A DNA stretch of 29,969 nt, taken from contig JBDHSU010000038.1 in assembly GCA_039808325.1 (NCBI GenBank), forward strand, positions 1 through 29,969, in the 5' to 3' direction. Position numbers and translations under genes: made by a program. This document shows, piece after piece, positions 16,491 through 25,084 of the stretch; position 1 is the first letter of the stretch, and every line of letters begins with the position of its first letter. Under the pieces are notes generated by a model. That model was not told where the DNA came from. It did not search any database and saw only the letters and a list, made by a program, of their open reading frames with translations. The stretch comes from JAFKKS01 sp039808325. GTDB taxonomy: Bacteria > Pseudomonadota > Alphaproteobacteria > Rhizobiales > Xanthobacteraceae.

Positions 16491-17020
16491 GACTCGACCA
16501 TCGCGACGCTGAGCGCGCCCGCTCGGCGCAGGAAGGCCGTGCCGGCGGATCGCTCGAAATTTTTGTCCGCCGCGAGGATGCAGAGGAAAAAGCGGTCCCG
16601 CGAGGCGCGATGAAATCGTGCGGCGTCGAATACGGGATGGTGGAGACGCGGCAGGCCATTGAGCGCCAACATGCCGAGCGCGGCAGCGAGTGCGGCGAAC
16701 AGCACGGTCAATTCAAAGGCGACCACGGCGAATGCCGACAAAGCGTAAAGCGGGCGACCGCCGACGTTGATCGGGTAGTCGAAATTGGTGAACATCTGCA
16801 TGGCAAGCGCGAGCGCGAAGCCGAGGACGCCGCCGCAAAGACCGAACCAGAGCACGCGATGGTCGCGCAGCCTCAGGACGCGGTAGAGCTCTGGGATCGG
16901 AAACGGGGTGAAGGTATCGAGCGCCCGGTAGCCGGCGCGCCGCGCTGATCGCGCCGCGGCCACCAGTGCTTCCGGTGTCTCGAACTCACCGAGGATTCCG
17001 TAAAGCTCACGCTCGGGCAT
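16487..17020 (-). CDS. actD: Alternative complex III subunit ActD (DUF3341)
   Basis: 177 residues from the ATG at 17020, which has AGGAGG just upstream. The ATG at 17032 would add four residues but has a poorly spaced ribosome binding site. The protein opens YGILGEFETPEALVAAARSA, the DUF3341 N-terminus. A loop PFPIPELYRVL precedes two membrane helices (about 60-80 and 100-125). The end is soluble, with FHRASRDRFFLCI. ActD is the small two-helix subunit contacting ActC. The gene overlaps actC by 14 bp and actE by 4 bp. No prosthetic-group motif is present, as expected. Confidence 0.92.
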   Translation of the reverse strand: MPERELYGILGEFETPEALVAAARSARRAGYRALDTFTPFPIPELYRVLRLRDHRVLWFGLCGGVLGFALALAMQMFTNFDYPINVGGRPLYALSAFAVVAFELTVLFAALAAALGMLALNGLPRLHHPVFDAARFHRASRDRFFLCILAADKNFERSAGTAFLRRAGALSVAMVES

Positions 17021-18377
17021 GGGCCTCCTCATGCTCCTCGTGCAGGATTTCCTTGGTTTCGAAGATCGAGATCACCGGCAGCAGGCGAATGATCAGCAGG
17101 AACGGAAAAAGGAAGAGACCGATGGTGCCGGCGAAGACGGCCCAGTCCCACACGGTCGCGTGGTAGACGCCCCAGGACGACACCAGGAAGTCGCGATAGA
17201 GGCTGGTCACCAGGATCATGTAGCGCTCGAGCCACATGCCGACGACGACGCTGGCCGCGATCGCGAACAGCGTCCACGCATTGCGCCGTACCGCGCGAAA
17301 CCACAATGGCTGCAGGAGCACGAAATTGAAGACGACCGCGCCCCAATAGCTCCACCAATAGAGGCCGAACAGACGATCCTTCAGCGTCTGGATTTCGTGC
17401 ACGTTGCCGGCGTAGAGCGCGTCGAAGATTTCGAACACATAGCCATAAGCGGTCATGAGTCCAGTCGCGAGCAGCACTTTGCCGAGCACGTCGAGATGAT
17501 CGTCGGTGACGAGGTTGTGCAGGTGAAAGAGCGCGCGCAGCGAAATAGCGATGATCGCGACCATCGCAAATCCGGAGAAGGCGGCGCCCATCACGAAGTA
17601 GGGCGGAAAAATCGTCGAATGCCATCCCGGGATCGTGCTCGACGCGAACAGGAGCGACACCTCGCTGTGCACGGAGACCACCAGCGGCACGGCGAGCGCC
17701 GCGAGCAGGCGATAAGCCTGGTTCCATCGCATCCAATGGAGGGCGGAGCCGCGCCAGCCGAGCGAGAGAACGCCGAAGAAGACCTGCCATCCGCGGCGTC
17801 GTGCGCGATCGCGCGCCGCCGCGAGATCGGGCACCAAGCCGATGTACCAGAACACGATGGAGACGGTGAGATAGGTCAACACCGCCCAGATGTCCCACTC
17901 CAGCGGGCTGCGGAACTGCGGCCAGACGCCCATCGTCGCGGGATAGGGGAACATCCAGTAGAAGAACCACGGCCGCCCGAGATGCAGGATCGGATAGATG
18001 CCGGCGCATACGACCGCGAACAGCGTCATCGTCTCGGCGAAGCGATTGAGGGAGTTGCGCCATTCGCGGCCGAGCAGCAGCAGGATCGCCGAGATGAGCG
18101 TTCCCGCATGGCCGATCCCAAGCCACCAGACATAGTTGTGGATCGCGAAGGCCCAGTTGACCGGGATGTTCAGGCCCCAGATGCCGACGCCCTGCGTGAA
18201 CAGGACGACCGCGGAAACGCAAAGCAGGCCGAGTAGCGCGGATGCCACGCCGAGCGCGATGAGCCATCGTCGCCGCGAGGGAAAGTGCAGCGGGATCGAG
18301 GCCAGTTGGTCCGTGACGTCGCCGTAGCTCTGCTGCGGCGGCAGGATCGGCTGCGCCTCGGTCCGGACCGCGCTCAT
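17007..18377 (-). CDS. actC: Alternative complex III, NrfD/PsrC-like quinol-oxidising membrane subunit ActC
   Basis: 456 residues with about ten membrane helices. Family marks include FAIHNYVWWLGIGHAGTLIS, which holds a conserved histidine of the quinol site, LGRPWFFYWMFPYPATMGVWP, and SEVSLLFASSTIPGWHSTIF followed by GAAFSG. These are strong signatures of ActC (the polysulfide-reductase NrfD family). In the complex it oxidises menaquinol or ubiquinol at the periplasmic side and hands electrons to the Fe-S clusters of ActB. It overlaps actB by 4 bp. The cytosolic tail is rich in Glu and His (EILHEEHEEAHARA). Confidence 0.95.
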   Translation of the reverse strand: MSAVRTEAQPILPPQQSYGDVTDQLASIPLHFPSRRRWLIALGVASALLGLLCVSAVVLFTQGVGIWGLNIPVNWAFAIHNYVWWLGIGHAGTLISAILLLLGREWRNSLNRFAETMTLFAVVCAGIYPILHLGRPWFFYWMFPYPATMGVWPQFRSPLEWDIWAVLTYLTVSIVFWYIGLVPDLAAARDRARRRGWQVFFGVLSLGWRGSALHWMRWNQAYRLLAALAVPLVVSVHSEVSLLFASSTIPGWHSTIFPPYFVMGAAFSGFAMVAIIAISLRALFHLHNLVTDDHLDVLGKVLLATGLMTAYGYVFEIFDALYAGNVHEIQTLKDRLFGLYWWSYWGAVVFNFVLLQPLWFRAVRRNAWTLFAIAASVVVGMWLERYMILVTSLYRDFLVSSWGVYHATVWDWAVFAGTIGLFLFPFLLIIRLLPVISIFETKEILHEEHEEAHARA

Positions 18378-21298
18378 GTCGCCTCGCCGTCGTCTCGCCA
18401 GCGTGCGAGATAGGTCGTGCGCGGCCGCGTGCCCACCTCCTCGAGCAGCACGTAGTGGCGTCCGCTCTCGCGCCGCTGCGACACTCCCGCGTTCGGGTCT
18501 TTGATATCCCCGAACGTGATCGCGGTGGTTGGACAGGCCTGCTGGCAGGCGGTGACGATGTCGCCGTCGCGTAGCGCGCGGTTTTCCTTATCGGCGGCGA
18601 CATGCGCCGCCTGGATGCGCTGCGTGCAATAGGTGCATTTCTCCATCACGCCGCGCGAGCGCACGGTGACGTCGGGGTTCTTCGCGGCACGGTCGGCTTC
18701 ACCAAACTTGCGATAGTCGTACCAATTGAAGCGCCGCACCTTGTAGGGACAGTAGCTGGAGCAGGTGCGCGTGCCGATGCAGCGGTTGTAGACCATCTGG
18801 TTGAGGCCTTCCGGCGAATGCACCGTGGCGTGCACCGGGCAGCCCATCTCGCAGGGCGCCTTCTCGCAATGCATGCAAGGAACCGGCTGAAAAAAGGCGC
18901 GCGGATTCTCGATGTCACCTTCGTAATAGCGGTCGACGCGCAGCCACAGCATCTCGCGTCCGCGCGCGACCTGATCCTTGCCGACGACGGCGACATTGTT
19001 CTCGACGTTGCAAGCCGCGATGCAGGCATTGCAGCCGATGCAGCGGTCGAGATCGATTGTCATGCCCCAGGCATGCGCAGCGCCGTTCCATTCGGGATAG
19101 AACGACGACTGGTCCTTCGGCGGCGGCGTGCGCGGCGCATCGGCGGTCACCTCGCGCACGAAATCGAAGCCGTCCATGCGGTGATGCGCTTGCGTGGTGG
19201 CGACGGTCGCGCTTCCCTCCACACGCAGGATGCGGCCGTGCGTGCACCAACGGTCGCGCGAGGGCCGCAGGGCGAAGGCGTCGTAGCCGATACCGCGGCT
19301 GATCTCGCCGCCCGCCCGGCGGCCGTAGCCGAGATAGAGGGCCACCGTGTTCCCGGCTTGGCCGGGCACGATCCAAACTGGGCCCTTCACCTTTGCGTCG
19401 CCCGCGGTCACTTCGACGATCTGGCCGTTGGCGAAATGGAGCTTGTCGGCAAGGGTCGGCGATATCGCGACGACATTGTCCCAGGTGATCTTGGTGACCG
19501 GCTTCGGCAGTTCCTGTAGCCAGGCGATGTTGGCGAAGCGGCCGTCCCACACCGTGGGATCGGGCCGGAAGACGATCTCGAGCGCACCTGTCGAGGCCTC
19601 GGCCTCTATCGGTGACGGCGCGCTTGCGCCGACCGAAACCGGTTGAGCCTGCGATCCGCCGACAAATCCGTCATGGAGCGATTGCCGCCAGCGCGCGTCA
19701 AAATGCTCGCCGAAGGTCCTTCGCCATGTCTCGCGCACGGCTGAGTCGGCGACGGGCTCGATCTCGCCGTTCAGCATCTCGACGATCTGGTGGATATTGC
19801 GCGTGCTGTAGAGCGGCGCGATCACGGGCTGCACGATGCTCGCCGTGCCGTCAACGGCGCGAGCATCGCTCCAGCTCTCCAATGCATGCGCGAGAGGCAG
19901 GTGCCACGCGCAGAGGCTCGCCGTTTCGTCCCGATAAAGTCCCGCATGGATTCGCGTCGCGACCTTCGGGATGAGGTCGCGCAGGCGGCGTGCGCCGGCC
20001 GCGTCGTAGGCCGGATTGGCGTCGAGCACGACCAGCGTATTCACCGCGCCGGCCGCGATGTCTTCGGCCAGGGCGTCCAACGGCTGCGCTTGGTCGAACG
20101 CGGCGTGGACCGGCTCGGTGTAGAAGACCGTTTGTCCAACGTTGCCGAGATGCGCATTGATCGCGAAGGCGAGGGACTGAAGACGAGGGTCGAGATGCGC
20201 TCCGGCGGTGACGAGGCCGCGTCCGGCATGCCGGCGCAAATCGGCGACGGCCCGCCGGACCCATGCCTCGCCGTGCCCGCTCGGGGCGGGAGCCCGAGCG
20301 GATGTCGCGCCGAGTGCCGCGGCGATCGCGAGCAGCAACGGCATCATCTGCGACGGGTTCGCGGGAAGCCGCGTCGAGGCCACCGTGCCGGTGAGACTCG
20401 GGAGGCTTTCGGCGGCGTGAAGCCGCGTGCGCCCTTGCCCGGGCGCGATATCGCCACGGCGTGTCGACCATGCGAGCGCGTTGCGCACTTGCTGCGGCCC
20501 AGGACCCACCAGGTCGTCGTCGACCGAAACGACAACGTCGCAAGCGTCGAGGGCGTAATGAATTTCGAGCGGTCGGCCGAAGCTCGCCGTTGTTGCGGCG
20601 TCGCGTTCGTCCGCGCCGACCGCATCGGAAAAGTGGACCCTCGCGGCCGGAAACTCGCGGAAAAGCGCATTGAACTGGCGCTGCAACGTCGGTGACGTCG
20701 TCCGCCGCATGACGAAGCGCAACCCTTCGCCGCCATTGGCCTGCCATCGCGTTCGTGCCGCCACCAATGCGGCGGCGACCGCGCCCCATGTCGTCGTTTC
20801 CCCGTTGCGCGTGGGCTCCTTGCTGCGTTCGGGATCGTAGAGCCCGAAGATCGCCGCCTGCATGAAGGCGTCGCTCTTGCCGCGTGTCGCTGGGTGATCG
20901 GGGTTGCCGTCGAGCTTCGTCGGCCGCCCGTCATAGGTCGTCGCGAGAACGGGCTGCGCGTAGCCTTCCAGCGTCACGGCGGTCGCATAGCGTCGCGGGA
21001 CGCCGGGGACGAGGCCTTCGGGCTGATCGACATAGGGACGCGCGCGGTCCGAGCGGTTGTCGCCGCACGCGGCCGTTCCCGTCAGCAGGAGTGAGGCGCC
21101 CATCAGCTTGAGGAATTGGCGCCGCGCTGGCGCGTCGATCATCGCGGCCGCGCTCGGAAACTCCGCGGAAAGCCGGGCGCGGAAGCCGGCGTCGTCCGTC
21201 AGCTCATCGACGCTGGTCCAGAAACGGCGGCCGCCTTCCTCGCGCAGGCGCCGGCGCGCCGCCTCGAGATCGAATCCGGTGCGCGGTGCCGCGCTCAT
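18374..21298 (-). CDS. actB: Alternative complex III, iron-sulfur/molybdopterin-like subunit ActB
   Basis: 974 residues from the ATG at 21298, where it overlaps actA by 4 bp; the open frame upstream to 21931 is only a shadow of actA. An N-terminal twin-arginine motif (RRQFLKLMG, RR at 59-60) is followed by GTAAC (C78), a possible lipidation site. Residues about 80-720 are the molybdopterin-oxidoreductase-like ActB1 domain, which lacks a cofactor in known complexes. Residues about 745-960 are the ferredoxin-like ActB2 domain, with cysteine groups at C753 (CIGCNACIAAC), C808 (CMHCEKAPCEMGC), C840 (CIGTRTCSSYC) and C888 (CTYC with a later CQQAC). It is fused as a single protein, as usual for this family. 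Confidence 0.95.
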   Translation of the reverse strand: MSAAPRTGFDLEAARRRLREEGGRRFWTSVDELTDDAGFRARLSAEFPSAAAMIDAPARRQFLKLMGASLLLTGTAACGDNRSDRARPYVDQPEGLVPGVPRRYATAVTLEGYAQPVLATTYDGRPTKLDGNPDHPATRGKSDAFMQAAIFGLYDPERSKEPTRNGETTTWGAVAAALVAARTRWQANGGEGLRFVMRRTTSPTLQRQFNALFREFPAARVHFSDAVGADERDAATTASFGRPLEIHYALDACDVVVSVDDDLVGPGPQQVRNALAWSTRRGDIAPGQGRTRLHAAESLPSLTGTVASTRLPANPSQMMPLLLAIAAALGATSARAPAPSGHGEAWVRRAVADLRRHAGRGLVTAGAHLDPRLQSLAFAINAHLGNVGQTVFYTEPVHAAFDQAQPLDALAEDIAAGAVNTLVVLDANPAYDAAGARRLRDLIPKVATRIHAGLYRDETASLCAWHLPLAHALESWSDARAVDGTASIVQPVIAPLYSTRNIHQIVEMLNGEIEPVADSAVRETWRRTFGEHFDARWRQSLHDGFVGGSQAQPVSVGASAPSPIEAEASTGALEIVFRPDPTVWDGRFANIAWLQELPKPVTKITWDNVVAISPTLADKLHFANGQIVEVTAGDAKVKGPVWIVPGQAGNTVALYLGYGRRAGGEISRGIGYDAFALRPSRDRWCTHGRILRVEGSATVATTQAHHRMDGFDFVREVTADAPRTPPPKDQSSFYPEWNGAAHAWGMTIDLDRCIGCNACIAACNVENNVAVVGKDQVARGREMLWLRVDRYYEGDIENPRAFFQPVPCMHCEKAPCEMGCPVHATVHSPEGLNQMVYNRCIGTRTCSSYCPYKVRRFNWYDYRKFGEADRAAKNPDVTVRSRGVMEKCTYCTQRIQAAHVAADKENRALRDGDIVTACQQACPTTAITFGDIKDPNAGVSQRRESGRHYVLLEEVGTRPRTTYLARWRDDGEAT

Positions 21299-21963
21299 CG
21301 GTGGCACACGTTGCAGTGCGTGATGTCGCCGGTGCGGATGCCGTACGCGCGCATCAGGCGATGGCCGAGCTCGCGCGCCGCCGTTGCATCTTTCGGCGGC
21401 GTCCACGTCATGCTGGTGATCTCGCTTTTCGGCCGCAGCCTGGGTGCCGGATCGCGATGACAGTCGAGACAGAACTGCATCGTCAGCGGCACCGCGCGGT
21501 AAGTGAGTGCCATCGTGTCGACCCGGCCATGACATTCGACGCAACCGACGCCCTTGGCGACGTGGATGTCGTGGCGGAAATAGACGTAGTCGGGAACGCG
21601 TGCGACGCGATGCCAATCGAGGGGCGCCTTGTCGGCGAGACTTGCGCGAACCGGCGCGAGCATCGGCGCCGTGGTCCAGACCTGCGAGTGGCACGTCATG
21701 CAGGTGTGCGTCGGCGGAAGTCCGGCGTGCGGGCCCTCGGCGACGCTCGCGTGGCAGTAGCGGCAATCGATTCCGAGCTGGCCGGCATGGTGCTTGTGAC
21801 TGAACGGAACCGGTTGTGCGGCAGGATGCATGCGTGTGTCCGTGTACCAATCGGAGCGCGCCATCCCGACCGCGAAAACGACGCTGCCCGCTGCCAAGGC
21901 GGCGAGAGACACCAGGAAGAGCCGCAGCCACGTGTCGGCCGCCGGCGAAAAAATTTGAGTCAT
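21295..21963 (-). CDS. actA: Alternative complex III, pentaheme cytochrome c subunit ActA
   Basis: 222 residues. A membrane anchor helix lies at about residues 12-33 (WLRLFLVSLAALAAGSVVFA). Five c-type heme sites follow: CRYCH, CMTCH, CVECH, CLDCH and CNVCH, the last at the very C-terminus. Bis-histidine ligation is likely from SHKHHAG, DWHRVA and FRHDIH. This is the standard pentaheme ActA that links the Fe-S subunit to ActE. It is the first gene of the operon, with an exact EcfG-type promoter 31-56 bp upstream. The region before the ATG has only a weak ribosome binding site. Confidence 0.95.
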   Translation of the reverse strand: MTQIFSPAADTWLRLFLVSLAALAAGSVVFAVGMARSDWYTDTRMHPAAQPVPFSHKHHAGQLGIDCRYCHASVAEGPHAGLPPTHTCMTCHSQVWTTAPMLAPVRASLADKAPLDWHRVARVPDYVYFRHDIHVAKGVGCVECHGRVDTMALTYRAVPLTMQFCLDCHRDPAPRLRPKSEITSMTWTPPKDATAARELGHRLMRAYGIRTGDITHCNVCHR

Positions 21964-21993
21964 CGGATCGCTGCCGCTCGTCCGTCCGGAGCT

Positions 21994-22019
21994 AACGGGA
22001 CGGATCGACGCAGGGTTCC
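21994..22019 (-). promoter_or_regulatory. EcfG-type (general stress sigma factor) promoter for the act operon
   Basis: On the minus strand GGAAC (22019-22015), a 17-bp spacer and CGTT (21997-21994) match the alphaproteobacterial EcfG consensus exactly. The expected start site is near 21987, leaving a leader of about 24 bases before actA. Confidence 0.65.
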
Positions 22020-22047
22020 GGCGGCTTGGAACTTTTTGTCCGGATCA

Positions 22048-22072
22048 GGAACGCTTTGGTCGGCGTCACGTT
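22048..22072 (+). promoter_or_regulatory. EcfG-type (general stress sigma factor) promoter for the cytochrome oxidase operon
   Basis: On the plus strand GGAAC (22048-22052), a 16-bp spacer and CGTT (22069-22072) match the EcfG consensus exactly. The start site near 22080 lies after the earlier in-frame starts of the downstream gene and supports translation from 22122. The -35 ends face the act promoter only 28 bp away. Confidence 0.65.
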
Positions 22073-22121
22073 TCCGATGCAGCACATCGCCGTAACCAGA
22101 TCATTTCCTCTTCGGATTGCG

Positions 22122-22514
22122 ATGACGAAGCTGCATCCGGCCGCCTACGAACCGACCGACGCCGGAGCGCCTCTGCTGGCGGCGCTTGCGCTCGGCCTCG
22201 CCGCGTTCCTGCTTATCGCGCCGCCGCTCCTGTTTCTCCTTTTTCCAGGCGCCCGGCATGCCGAGCGTCTCCAGGGACCGTTCCCGCGGCCTCCGGGCCC
22301 GCGGCTTCAGCCTGATCCATCCGCCGATCTCGCCCGGCTTTCGCGGCGGGAGGAGCGCGTCCTCTCCTCGTATGGCTGGGTGGATCGCGCGCAGGGGACG
22401 GTGCGCATTCCGATCGCGCATGCGATGGAACTCGTCGCCAAGCGCGGGCTTCCGCAATGGAGTGACAAGGCCGCCGCGCCGCTGATTCCGCCTCGCGCAT
22501 CGGCGCCGCGATAA
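22122..22514 (+). CDS. Small single-span membrane protein heading the oxidase operon, uncharacterised
   Basis: 130 residues from the ATG at 22122. The frame is open from 22026, but the predicted transcript start near 22080 makes earlier starts unlikely. An N-terminal membrane helix covers about residues 15-40 (LLAALALGLAAFLLIAPPLL). A proline-rich linker follows (FPRPPGPRLQPDP), then a conserved-looking tail with SYGWVDRAQGTVRIPIAHAM and RGLP. Proteins with this YGWVD...VRIPI..AM motif sit next to caa3 oxidase and alternative complex III genes in other bacteria as far as I recall, and their role is not established. It ends 9 bp before coxB. An assembly factor or extra oxidase subunit is plausible but unproven. 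Confidence 0.75.
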   Translation: MTKLHPAAYEPTDAGAPLLAALALGLAAFLLIAPPLLFLLFPGARHAERLQGPFPRPPGPRLQPDPSADLARLSRREERVLSSYGWVDRAQGTVRIPIAHAMELVAKRGLPQWSDKAAAPLIPPRASAPR

Positions 22515-22523
22515 GGCCGCGCC

Positions 22524-23480
22524 GTGGACGCGCCGGTGCGATGGATTCCCTATTGGTCGCCGAGCGCCACAGGATATGCGGCCCACGTCGACACGCTTTT
22601 CGTTGGCCTCTTGACTTGCAGCGTCCTCGTCACCGCGCTTCTGTTCTATCTGCTTTTCCGCTTCGCCTTTGAATATCGCGCCGGGCGTGCGGCCGATCGC
22701 GACCATCGCATCAAGAAGTCGTGGCATTGGGAGATTTCGTGGACGGCCGCCACGCTCCTGGTCTTCCTGGCATTGTTCGTTTGGAGCGCGCGCCTTTACC
22801 TGCAAGCCGCCGATATGCCGGCGAACGCGGTCACGGTCTATGTCGTAGCGAAACAATGGATGTGGAAGGTGCAGCATGCCGGCGGCCAGCGCGAAATCAA
22901 CGAGCTCCACGTTCCGCTCGGACAGACGATCCGGCTCTTGATGACGTCGCAGGACGTCATCCACTCGTTCTTCATCCCGGCCTTTCGGATCAAGCACGAC
23001 GTCTTGCCCGGCACCTATCAGAGCCTGTGGTTCAAGCCGCAGCGGGCGGGCGTGTTCAACCTGTTTTGCGCCGAGTACTGCGGCACGGACCACTCGCGCA
23101 TGCTGGGGCGCGTCGTCGTCCTCGATGCGCCCCGCTTCCAGGAGTGGCTGACGCAGCAGGCGCCCTCGGAGACGCTGGCCGCGGAAGGCGAGCGGCTGTT
23201 CCGTGCCAACGGATGCAGCGGCTGCCACGGCGCCGGCGGCACGGTCCGCGCGCCCGCGCTCGAAGGCCTGTACGGCCGGCCCGTGCCGCTGCAAGACGGC
23301 AGCGTCGTGACGGCCGACGACCGCTACATCCGCGACTCGATCCTGCGGCCGCGCTCCCAGATCGTCGCCGGCTACGCACCGGTGATGCCGCCGTTCGAGG
23401 GACGCCTCTCCGAGGACGATCTTCTGCGCATCGTCGCCTACATCAAATCGATTGCCGGCGAGACGAGGCAGCCCCAATGA
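22524..23480 (+). CDS. coxB: Cytochrome c oxidase subunit II with fused cytochrome c (caa3 type)
   Basis: 318 residues starting with GTG. Two membrane helices (about 23-48 and 73-95) are followed by the cupredoxin domain with all CuA ligands: H147 (VIHSFFIPAFRIKHDV), C182, E184, C186, H190 and M193 (CAEYCGTDHSRM). The electron-entry aromatic motif QWMWK is present. A C-terminal cytochrome c domain carries CSGCH (C231, C234, H235) with a distal Met around PVMPPF. The fused heme marks this as a caa3 oxidase that takes electrons directly, here probably from ActE. The stop overlaps the coxA start (ATGA). No lipobox is seen. Confidence 0.96.
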   Translation: MDAPVRWIPYWSPSATGYAAHVDTLFVGLLTCSVLVTALLFYLLFRFAFEYRAGRAADRDHRIKKSWHWEISWTAATLLVFLALFVWSARLYLQAADMPANAVTVYVVAKQWMWKVQHAGGQREINELHVPLGQTIRLLMTSQDVIHSFFIPAFRIKHDVLPGTYQSLWFKPQRAGVFNLFCAEYCGTDHSRMLGRVVVLDAPRFQEWLTQQAPSETLAAEGERLFRANGCSGCHGAGGTVRAPALEGLYGRPVPLQDGSVVTADDRYIRDSILRPRSQIVAGYAPVMPPFEGRLSEDDLLRIVAYIKSIAGETRQPQ

Positions 23481-25084
23481 GCGCGCGCAATTACCTCACC
23501 GAGGACACCCGCCTGCGATCATGGTTTTTCACCACCGATCACAAACGCGTCGCGATCCTTTATTTCGCGGGCATCACATTCTTTTTCTTCATTGGCGGGG
23601 CGGCGGCGACACTCATTCGCCTCGAGCTCTTAACCCCGCAGGGCGATCTCGTCACGTCGGACGTCTACAACCGCCTGTTCACGCTGCATGGCGTGATCAT
23701 GGTGTGGTTCTTCCTGATCCCATCCATCCCCAACACGCTGGGCAACTTCGTCGTGCCGCTGATGATCGGCGCGCGCGATCTCGCCTTTCCGCGGCTCAAT
23801 CTCACGAGCTGGTACCTCTTCATGATTGGAGGACTGATCACACTCTATGCGGTCTTTGTCGGCGGCATCGACACCGGGTGGACGTTCTACACGCCGTTCT
23901 CGACCATGTATTCGAACGGCCATGTGGTGGTTGCCGTGGTCGGCGTTTTCATCGCCGGATTCTCCTCGATCCTTACCGGGCTGAACTTCATTGTCACCAT
24001 TCACCGGATGCGTGCGCCGGGGCTCACTTGGCACCGGCTGCCGCTGTTTCTCTGGTCGCTCTATGCAACGTCGGTGATCCTCGTGCTCGCGACGCCGGTG
24101 CTGGCGATGACGCTGCTGCTGCTTGGCCTCGAGCGCTTCTTCGGCGTCGGCATTTTCGACCCGAAGATTGGCGGCGATCCCCTGCTGTTTCAGCACCTGT
24201 TTTGGTTCTACTCGCACCCGGCCGTCTACATCATGATTCTGCCCGGCATGGGGATCGTGAGCGAATTGATCGCCTGCTTCTCGCGCAAGGCGGTGTTCGG
24301 ATACAAGTTCGTCGCCTGGGCGAGCCTCTCGATTGCCGCCTTCGGCTTTTTCGTATGGGGCCATCATATGTTCGTCAGCGGACAATCGGTGTTCGCCGGC
24401 CTGGTCTTTTCCTTCATGAGCTTCGTCGTCGCGGTGCCGTCCGCCATCAAGGTCTTCAACTGGACCGCGACGATGCACAAAGGCTGGATCCGCTTCGACG
24501 CGCCGATGCTCTATGCGCTCGGCTTCCTCGGCTTGTTCACCATCGGCGGACTGACCGGGCTTTTTCTCGCCTGCCTCGCTTATGATGTGTATGTCACCGA
24601 CACGTACTTTGTCGTCGCGCATTTCCACTACATCATGGTCGGCGGTGCGGTGACCGCCTATTTCGGCGGGTTGCATTATTGGTGGCCGAAGATTACGGGA
24701 CGCCTCTATCCGGAGTACTGGGCACGCGCCGCAGCGATCCTCATCTTCTTCGGCTTCAACATGACGTTCTTTCCCCAATTCATCCTCGGTACGTTGGGGA
24801 TGCCGCGGCGCTATCACGTCTATCCGGCGGACCTGCAGGTCTGGAACGTGCTCTCCTCCGCCGGCGCATCCGTCCTTGCCGTCGCTTACGCGCTGCCGCT
24901 TTTTTATCTCGGCTGGTCGTTGTTTTTCGGCGCCAAGGCGCCGACCAATCCTTGGGGCGCGACGGGCCTGGAATGGCAGACGCCGTCGCCGCCGCCGGTC
25001 CACAATTTTGCGGTGACACCCAAGGTGATCCGCGACCCCTACACCTACCGGCCCGACGGCACGGAGCAGCCGCAAAATGCCTGA
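23477..25084 (+). CDS. coxA: Cytochrome c oxidase subunit I, A2-type heme-copper oxidase
   Basis: 535 residues with twelve membrane helices, the catalytic subunit that reduces oxygen and pumps protons. Low-spin heme, high-spin heme and CuB ligands are visible in TLHGVIMVWF, FYSHPAVYIMILPG, WGHHMFVSG and VAHFHYIMVGG. Residues 245-251 read YSHPAVY. The glutamate of the A1 D-channel (in HPEVY) is replaced and the YS pair is present, which is the definition of the A2 subfamily found in Rhodothermus and Thermus caa3 enzymes. The active-site Tyr is the one ending HPAVY. It overlaps coxB by 4 bp and coxC by 8 bp. Confidence 0.97.
   Translation: MSARNYLTEDTRLRSWFFTTDHKRVAILYFAGITFFFFIGGAAATLIRLELLTPQGDLVTSDVYNRLFTLHGVIMVWFFLIPSIPNTLGNFVVPLMIGARDLAFPRLNLTSWYLFMIGGLITLYAVFVGGIDTGWTFYTPFSTMYSNGHVVVAVVGVFIAGFSSILTGLNFIVTIHRMRAPGLTWHRLPLFLWSLYATSVILVLATPVLAMTLLLLGLERFFGVGIFDPKIGGDPLLFQHLFWFYSHPAVYIMILPGMGIVSELIACFSRKAVFGYKFVAWASLSIAAFGFFVWGHHMFVSGQSVFAGLVFSFMSFVVAVPSAIKVFNWTATMHKGWIRFDAPMLYALGFLGLFTIGGLTGLFLACLAYDVYVTDTYFVVAHFHYIMVGGAVTAYFGGLHYWWPKITGRLYPEYWARAAAILIFFGFNMTFFPQFILGTLGMPRRYHVYPADLQVWNVLSSAGASVLAVAYALPLFYLGWSLFFGAKAPTNPWGATGLEWQTPSPPPVHNFAVTPKVIRDPYTYRPDGTEQPQNA

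Noticed and set aside
17019..18236. Plus-strand open frame of 405 codons across actC
   Set aside because: Highly charged, repetitive composition opposite the membrane subunit ActC; a reading-frame shadow.
21299..21931. N-terminal extension of the actB frame by 211 codons
   Set aside because: It runs through actA out of frame and does not resemble ActB; the coupled ATG at 21298 is the natural start.
22028..22052. First GGAAC at 22028 as an alternative -35 for the oxidase operon
   Set aside because: No CGTT lies 16 or 17 bp downstream; the second GGAAC at 22048 fits exactly.
22101..23477. Long minus-strand open frame of 458 codons opposite coxB
   Set aside because: It is the complement of coxB and the small upstream gene, is rich in Arg, Gly and Asp without any domain, and arises from GC-rich third positions.
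23630..25075. Minus-strand open frame of 481 codons opposite coxA
   Set aside because: It mirrors a fully conserved oxidase subunit I; the product is low-complexity charged sequence with no family resemblance.
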